DNA from: Hypoxylon rubiginosum
Taxonomy: Eukaryota; Ascomycota; Sordariomycetes; Xylariales; Hypoxylaceae
Reading direction: 5' to 3'
DNA: 64,000 nucleotides
NCBI GenBank assembly: GCA_902806565.1
Contig: CADCXA010000036.1
Coordinates: forward strand, 124,001-188,000
Shown: positions 57,623 to 64,000 of the stretch, piece after piece
Layout: every line of letters starts with the position of its first letter
How positions within the stretch are numbered: the stretch's first letter is position 1
Position numbers and translations under genes: made by a program
Notes under the pieces: generated by a model
The model's database searches: none
What the model saw: only the letters and a program-made list of their open reading frames with translations
What the model was told of the DNA's origin: nothing

Positions 57623-59240
57623 TACGTACCTAGGATGATTAAGAGGATGGTGGTTCGCGTTGATATTACTGCCTGCATATAGATAAGATACCCAATTCCG
57701 CGTCAAATGTATGCGGATTATTTTAATTGTGTTGCCGTCTATGGTTGCTGCTAGGCGTTCCTTGCTCTACATGTTTCGAGATGTTCCCTTTATTGCTACT
57801 GCAGATGATCGGTAACCCCCTTTTCGCCTAGAAACTAGCGGTATCGCGGGTAATCCTATTTTGCACCCTCCTCTACTACTTGCGCGGGTACGTGACGTGT
57901 TTAGCATCATTGGCCTAGGTAGCTACCTTAGAACTTAAATGTAGCACTCCCATTCGCATCAGGGTTTGTGGCCGGTCATCGGCTTTGTCGGTGCTTGATG
58001 ATGTGCTCGACATTTGTCTCTACCTGGCCAGAGGAACTATCTAGTCTAGGCGTAATTGCTTCGGTACGGCACTCTGAGATGTCGAGGGAACGACGGAAAC
58101 ACGAGCGTGGGCTTAGGCGGTCTCTAAATCACGTATCAGGTAGCTAACGGATAGCTCATATAGGAGGGATGCATGTAGTTTCGATCTGCGCTATACTATC
58201 GAGAATATAACCATGTAAGTTAGTTGGCTTTGATATCCTCGCTTTCACGAGTAAGCTTCTCATCCTATAGCGTCTGAGGTTAGTGAAGCCGTCCCTATCA
58301 AATTTGAACTTTCATCTGATCAGACGAAGTGACATATCTGCCTATCTATAACTTGCCCCTTGCATTGGTGAATCGCAACTAATCAGATGCCTATGTAGTC
58401 TTAGTAAAATATACGGCATTCCCATGGCTTAAGTCATCCTAAGATAGAAATAGATGCCTTTTCACGAATTAAATATTAGAACACTAGGTAGTTTAGAGAA
58501 AGGGCATTGAATACTCGCAGCATTCATATTATTGAAAAGCCAGCGTCTAAAAAGCAACATGAATAACGCAGAACGGCAATATATACAGCCCGTTTGCCCT
58601 ATATACGAGAAATACGAGAAAAACTAGAGTTACAGCCTTAGTACACGTAGTTTATCAGGCTCTCTCTCTTTCTGTCTCTTTCCTGTCTCTTTCCTTTCTC
58701 CCCCTTTTCCCTTCTAGGCCATCCCTTTTTGCGGGGCGCTGATTCGCAAAATGCATCCTGCCCCCGTGAAAACCTTGCCACTGCCACTTTGTCTGTCACA
58801 TTCATTTTCGAAGAACGACGGAAAGGCCTTTCCGTCCAGTTCGTCGGTCAGTAGTAGAGTCAGTCGTTAAGAGATCATCCCCTTGAGAACAAAACAAAAG
58901 AAAATTTCGGTAGAAAAAAAGAAGAGGTATTGAAGAATCCGGAAAGAGTTTTCTCTTCCTCTTTCCGTTTGTGTGTGGTATTTATCGCGGCTTGTATTCC
59001 CTTCTTCCCAATTGGCCTGCCTTGCATGTTGCAAAAAATTCAATTCAAACCGCCTCCCTATAGGTTACCTACTCTGTACTCCGTGCGCCGCACCAAAGAT
59101 CCGAGAGAAGAATCGAAGCAAAGGGGTCGTAAATGAATACATCGATCGTTAGCCCTTATACAACGAGCAAACGCAATCGAAAAAAGGAGAGAGAACGCCA
59201 GTCATATGCGAACGGTGGAGTACACAAAAATGTGTTATGG
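57623..59240. other. Intergenic between convergent TFC4 and BUD14-like genes
   Basis: No gene supported. It contains CCTAGGTA palindromes at 57626-57634 and 57913-57921 and, near 58660-58720, pyrimidine-rich (CTCTTTC)-type repeats. It includes the 3' flanks of both genes. Confidence 0.55.
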
Positions 59241-62200
59241 TTACACTGTGCCTCGAAGACGCTGCTTTCGCGCTAGCCAGTCTCCGAGCATGTTGTCCAA
59301 TTGCTGTTTCACTTGTTAGTTCATGTAGAATGCGGTTAATAGTAGGTATATATGGCAACGTACTGTTGTGATCTCGGCCAACCTCGAATTCTGTTCCCGG
59401 AACAGTGTACCTACGACAGGGTGATCGGGACCTGCAGGCGGAACATCGTTCTTATCGTATACGATCACCAGCAGGTCTCGAATGTCAGAGCCCGAGTCGA
59501 AGAATGCGCGGAGGTTAGCATCGTTCCAAGTTGACGTGGTCGTGGCAGACGTAGATGTCGCCACCGAATCTTGTTTTCCATGCGCTCGGTCATCTACATC
59601 CATGAGCTCCGGCGATGGAGATGATATGGGTGAAGAGCGATCTTCCTGGCTAGAAGTATCGATCATGAGAGCAGGCGGGTTAGAAGACATGACGGGCGAA
59701 ACCTGCACAGGGGATTCCGACAAGCGTTCTTCGGCAGTAGAGCGTTGGACCTTGACTGTTTGGTCGCTCAGCTCAGACACAGACGTCTGCGTGCTGAGAT
59801 AACTGTCTGGATATGCCCCCGGCAGAGTAGGCCGCAGCTGCTTCTCTTCGGACTGTTGTTTAGGCTCCGGGGGAGCTCTGGTCGGCTCTGGTAGAGTCTC
59901 CTCCTCTTCAGGCGAATCAAAGTCATCAAGCTCGACTCGTGATTTCGCTTTTGTAACCTTCTGCGGCTTGCCTTCCTTAGCGACGGATTTCGAGCTAGCT
60001 TTCTCGTTCTTCTGTTCAAACTGATCAGACTCCACCATTCTTAGTGTTGCCGGCGGTACGTTGGCAACATTGTTAATTCTAGGTTCCGAAACTAGCATGG
60101 GGCCACGCTCCGCGCCCGCCTGCGACGGTGCAGGAGCAGGTTTGCGGGTAGGCGAGGGCTCAGTCCTAGGGTGCTTCTGTAGCTTGCTAGGGTTCCGTTG
60201 TGGCGCCGTCTTTTCAGGCGATGAATCTAGATCAGCTGCTTGTGCTTCTTCACCCTCTTTCTCCGTTATCTCGACACTAGCATCCAAGGACCGCTTGCCA
60301 AACGAATCGTCGTCGTCATCAACGGACTTCTTCCTATCTTTCCGAGAGAAGAAACTCCGAATCGCACTTGGCTTCTTTTCCTTATCCTTCTTGTCCTTGT
60401 CCTTTTTCTTCTTCTCGTCTTTGTGCTTGTCAGGGGTAAGCTCCCTTTCGAAGCTTGGTCGTTTCAGTAATGACGAGTCTTTCGAGTCACTCGAAATCCG
60501 AGCTTCGTTGTCGTCCCGCAGCAAACCAGGAGTGAGTGTGATCTTCTTAGTCTCTATCGTCTCATCCTTGAAGAAGGAATCCGTGTTTCTGACGGTGCCA
60601 TTTCTAGTGACTCGCTCAGTCTTGCCGTCGAATATTTCATTACTGTCCCTGCGAAGTTCAGCTGCGATAGCCGAATCTACATTATTCGGGTCTTCGACTT
60701 TGGCGGATTCCATCTTAACCTGCTTCTGCGGACCCCGAGGCTTGAGCGGCTCCACCTTTGCGGACTCGTCTTCTTCCGGGTCCTCATCTGCGGCTTCCAG
60801 CGATGATTTCTGCTGTGCCTGTTGCTGTTGACTCTGTTGTTGCGCGCCCTGTTGCTGAGGTTGGCCTTCGATATCTCCATCCTCTTCATCGCTAGAGTAG
60901 TCAAAGTCAGAGTAGTCTACGTAAGTCGGCGCTGTGAAGGTAACGGTTTTCGCCTTCCTTCTCCTCATGGCTGTCTTGATGGTGCTCTTAGTCTTCTCCG
61001 CATTGTCACCAAGCATTGTTGCTGATAGCTAGTCCATGGTCAGTATTGTAATCTTTGCAGCCTCTAGAATACCACTACATACGTCAATGTTCCTGTGCTT
61101 GTTAAGACGCGCTAGCCTTTCGGTAGGTGTCTCAATGTGTTCTGCTGGTAGATATCCTAGGAATTCAACTGTAAGCAAGAACTTGGACTCTGGCGATACC
61201 AATGCCACACTTACCTATACTACTGTCCTTCACCACTCTAACAAGCCACCAGTAACTATTGCTATCGTCAAGAAGCACCATCGTATCACCTTTAGTTGCA
61301 TTGGCTTGGCCTTCGACGGTAGCGACGAAAGTGTGGAGCGCGTAGACGAACTCGAAATCGATATCCTCTAAGTCTTGTAAGTATTCGCCGTCCCAGCCAA
61401 CATCAAGGAATTCAGGATCAGTAACGGAAGAAAAGTCGTCATCGTCATCATCATCTTGGGTAGTGTCATAAGGAAATAGAAATTCGTAGGGCGAGATGAG
61501 GCGTTCTTCCTTCTCATCGACGTTCGACTCGGTCGGTTGCTCGTTCGACTCGTCCGTTTCGTAGTCCGAATAAGAGCAATTACCAGTCTCCAATCGCGCT
61601 CTAGAGGCAATAGCCTTATCAACTTCTTCTTGGTTGGTGTCTAGTTCTGTTCCAGCTACCGAAACCCCTACCGAGTCCACTTCCTATATGCTCGATTCGG
61701 GGTTAGGTAGCGATTGGTCGTCGAAGTCTTCGGCATCGATCGCGTCGTTATCGGATCCGGCATACTCACCAGGAAGATGATGACGAGCTGACGTATCAAC
61801 AGGAGCCTTGCTTGCCTGTTGGACTGGGGGTTGTAGAGACGGGGACTCAGCAGCTTCGAGGGATGTTGAGGATGACTTGGCCTCGCTGACTGTGGAAGAA
61901 CTTGAGGAATGACAAGGCAGTGCCAGAGGCAGTAGAGAATCGACGCGCTGCGGCCAGGCAGGCGTCGGAATGGAGTACCCACCATCTTCAATCGAAGGAG
62001 AGCTCGAGATCTTGTCCATCATGTCATCGTCCAAGTCGTCAGCGTCGGCGTCCATGTCTCCGTCCTCGGAAGCACTGCCGGTGACTCCTCCATTTTGCGC
62101 GATCGCAAGCGCATCTTCGGATGGCATCGTGTTGCCATTCAAGGAATTCGCAATGCCGTTGGCGAGGTCTTCGGCGTATTGTTGCAAGTCGCTACCGTTA

Positions 62201-62612
62201 TCACCATCAACCCAGGAGACCCTGGGGCTTCGAGATTCCTCGCCAGCCCTGTCCTCTTGGACCTCGCGTAAGGTCTCGGCCTGGTGCGGTGCGAGTGACC
62301 CGTTCCCGTTGGCGCTGGCGTTGGTGTTGGCGTTGGCGTTCGGGGCTGCTGCTTTGGAGGGAGATTTGTGTTTCTTGGGCGAAAGTGGTTCGTTGCTTTG
62401 AAGATCGATGGTATCTAATTCGAGAGGGTGGAAGTATCAGCACGCAAGCACAAGGCTAAGAGCAAACAATTCATAACTCCATGGACAAGGGGATGCGCGT
62501 TGCATTGTAATTAATTTTTTTCCTCCTCCCCTGCTTTACTACAAAGGGTGGAAGATTGGGTAGATCAGACTCTTTCCAACTTACCAGCCCGAATCATCTG
62601 GGGTCTTGTCAT
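59241..62612 (-). CDS. BUD14: BUD14-like SH3-domain protein (PP1/formin regulator)
   Basis: Polarity protein; yeast Bud14 targets protein phosphatase 1 and restrains formins. Deduced exons: 62612-62585, 62414-61770, 61679-61215, 61156-61083, 61028-59364 and 59303-59241, about 979 residues. The N-terminus is MTRPQMIRADTIDLQ. An acidic region precedes the SH3 domain at about 333-395 (FEFVYALHTFVATVEGQANA; YWWLVRVVKDSSIGYLPAEHIE), continued by RLARLNKHRNID-LSATMLGDN across an intron. The rest is charged and low in complexity with a Gln-rich run (QPQQQGAQQQSQQQQAQQ), and ends DWLARKQRLRGTV. The intron at 61680-61769 is problematic. The donor GTGAGT and branch CTAAC are ideal, but only a rare AAG acceptor keeps frame, and the TAG four bases earlier would not. 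Without splicing, TAG at 61686-61684 is an in-frame stop. Family call is firmer than this boundary. Confidence 0.8.
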
Positions 62613-64000
62613 TTTGTTATTTTCTTTAGAGTGTCCGCGGAATCAAATCCCACGAATCGATCCTAATAAAATGAATTTCGGTATCGGTGTGGCCCCCCCG
62701 GTCATAACAGCATTTGGTTGAATTTTATTTTCCCTTCCTTTATTTCTCCCTTTCCTAACCTCTCTTCTTCGTTCCTCTTCTCGGTGGATTCGTCGCAAGG
62801 GGTCTGGGGGCTGGAGAAGGTTGGTCCTGGTCGGGTTTGCGCCTCGGCCACGGACCAGGCCAAAAGCCCACCTAACTTTAATTCCTGGAGTGTCGATGGT
62901 CGATCGGCATACGGTTTACGATTAGGCGTATTCTCGCAGATCTCGGGCCAATTGCTGGGTGGTTTGTGTTTTGTGGCCTTGCTCTAAATATAGACGGCAG
63001 CCGACTTGAAAAATGTAGAAATGGGCGGGTGGTAAAGTTGGAATGGAGGGAGTATTTCCATACACCCTGAGAAAAAAATAATTCCCTGTATCAGCCACTG
63101 GACTCGGGGGATCAAATGATGGATTACCACCAAAAAATGCAAAAGGAGGGCCTGCAGATTGCTGGTCGAATTGGGGTTGGCCTGAAACATGGGAAACCAG
63201 GGGGGTTGCTAATGGAGTCGGGAGTCGGGAGTCGGGAAGTGTGACGAAAGGGCCAGACAGCCAGAGTATGCGCCAGGTTCGCCAGTGACAGCCAGTGACA
63301 ACCTGTGACAGCCAGTCAGCCCAGTAACCCGAAGAGACAGCCCCCTCAGGTCTCAAGTTGGTTTAGCGCGTCTTGGATAACGATACCGGGACAAGTACCG
63401 GGACAAGTACATAGCGGACGTACCGTTGCTACCGCTTATAAAATCATGAGCCACCTCGTCTGCTCGTGCAACACCAATTTCTATTTTCTAAGGCGAATTT
63501 GCGTTGAGCATGGTACCTATCTATGAGGGGATCCTCTCTTAACCAAGATGGCCAGTCTTAGTCGGTCTAATTCAGTCTAAATCAGTATAAGTGGCCTTAC
63601 TCTTTAAGATGGGTAAATCAAGAGATGAATATTAGTTTCCTGCCGCATAAAACCTACATGTACATGTAAGTCTTACTAGAAAAAAACAAACACGATAATA
63701 TTATTGCATTCAAGCGCTGACTCCGCATAACCCAATCTGTTCCAAGTCGTCATAGAAATGCAAGACGAAAAGGCTATAAGCAAATGATTGCCTACTAACC
63801 TCCACCTAGGATCTGGTCCCCTCTAATACTCCGACTGTTTATTCCGTCTAATAAGACATACACAAAGCTACTTCAGCAGCTATAGATATGGATCTACCTC
63901 AACTACATGCAATGTGAGCAGTCTCCGCTCGTCAGCTTCAGTCTGACAATAGTCTAAGCCTTGGCCAGCGTGTTTGTCATATCTGAGCATTCTGTTATGT
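62613..64000. other. Upstream region of BUD14-like gene
   Basis: Promoter and leader of the leftward gene, then DNA without a supported gene. CT-rich tracts lie near 62720-62780. Direct repeats occur at 63210-63240 (GGAGTCG) and 63280-63315 (CAGTGACA / CCTGTGACA type). The right edge shows only short frames. Confidence 0.5.

Noticed and set aside
60061..60831. 256-codon open frame antisense to the BUD14-like gene
   Set aside because: Ser/Phe/Leu-rich translation of the complement of acidic and lysine-rich codons; no family resemblance.

Overview
The window looks like nuclear DNA of a filamentous ascomycete (Pezizomycotina, probably a sordariomycete). The evidence is short GT-AG introns of about 50-180 bases with CTAAC-type branch sites, very small first exons, and a gene set typical of such fungi: a PalB calpain, a CON7-like zinc-finger factor, a DUF2985 membrane protein and a TFIIIC subunit with filamentous-fungal architecture. 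Finer placement is only a guess. No transposase, reverse transcriptase, rRNA operon, CRISPR array or secondary-metabolite backbone gene was seen.

Layout. 1.2-5.3 kb (-): CLU1/TIF31, four exons. 6.6-9.3 kb (+): a 900-residue nuclear-looking protein of unknown function whose start codon overlaps the last unit of a 13-bp tandem repeat. 12.9-14.7 kb (+): ferric reductase. 16.0-16.5 kb (+): Yippee zinc protein. 17.8-17.9 kb (-): an intron-containing tRNA-Gly(CCC) candidate. 19.1-20.5 kb (-): SLC35F6-like transporter. 21.5-22.7 kb (-): DUF2985 protein. 24.3-24.7 kb (+): SEN15, convergent with a seven-exon zinc alcohol dehydrogenase (24.8-26.3 kb, -). 26.3-34.1 kb: a 7.8-kb stretch with no convincing protein gene but many short tandem repeats. 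34.1-35.8 kb (+): CON7-like C2H2 factor with two minimal upstream ORFs. 36.8-39.7 kb (-): PalB/Rim13 calpain. 40.9-42.1 kb (+): peroxisomal adenine-nucleotide carrier. 42.7-43.1 kb (+): ribosomal protein eL29 with a 7-base first coding exon. 46.3-48.2 kb (+): VTS1. 51.5-53.3 kb (+): a cytochrome P450 with a probable GC-AG intron. 53.4-53.55 kb: a MITE-like inverted repeat. 53.9-57.6 kb (+): TFIIIC tau131. 59.2-62.6 kb (-): BUD14-like SH3 protein with an ambiguous splice site or in-frame stop.

Working together. Most genes are independent housekeeping or signalling genes, and I see no operon-like or metabolic cluster. A loose shared theme is tRNA biogenesis: the window holds a split tRNA gene, a subunit of the splicing endonuclease that would process it, and a TFIIIC subunit that recognises such genes. 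This is probably coincidence.

All exon boundaries were worked out by hand from splice signals, reading frame and remembered family motifs. No alignment or database search was run. The least ordinary items are the repeat-embedded start codon, the BUD14 tandem acceptor, the GC-AG intron, the unusual T-loop of the tRNA candidate, the inverted-repeat element and the long repeat-rich gap before the CON7-like gene. I did not find clear evidence of an undescribed multi-gene system.
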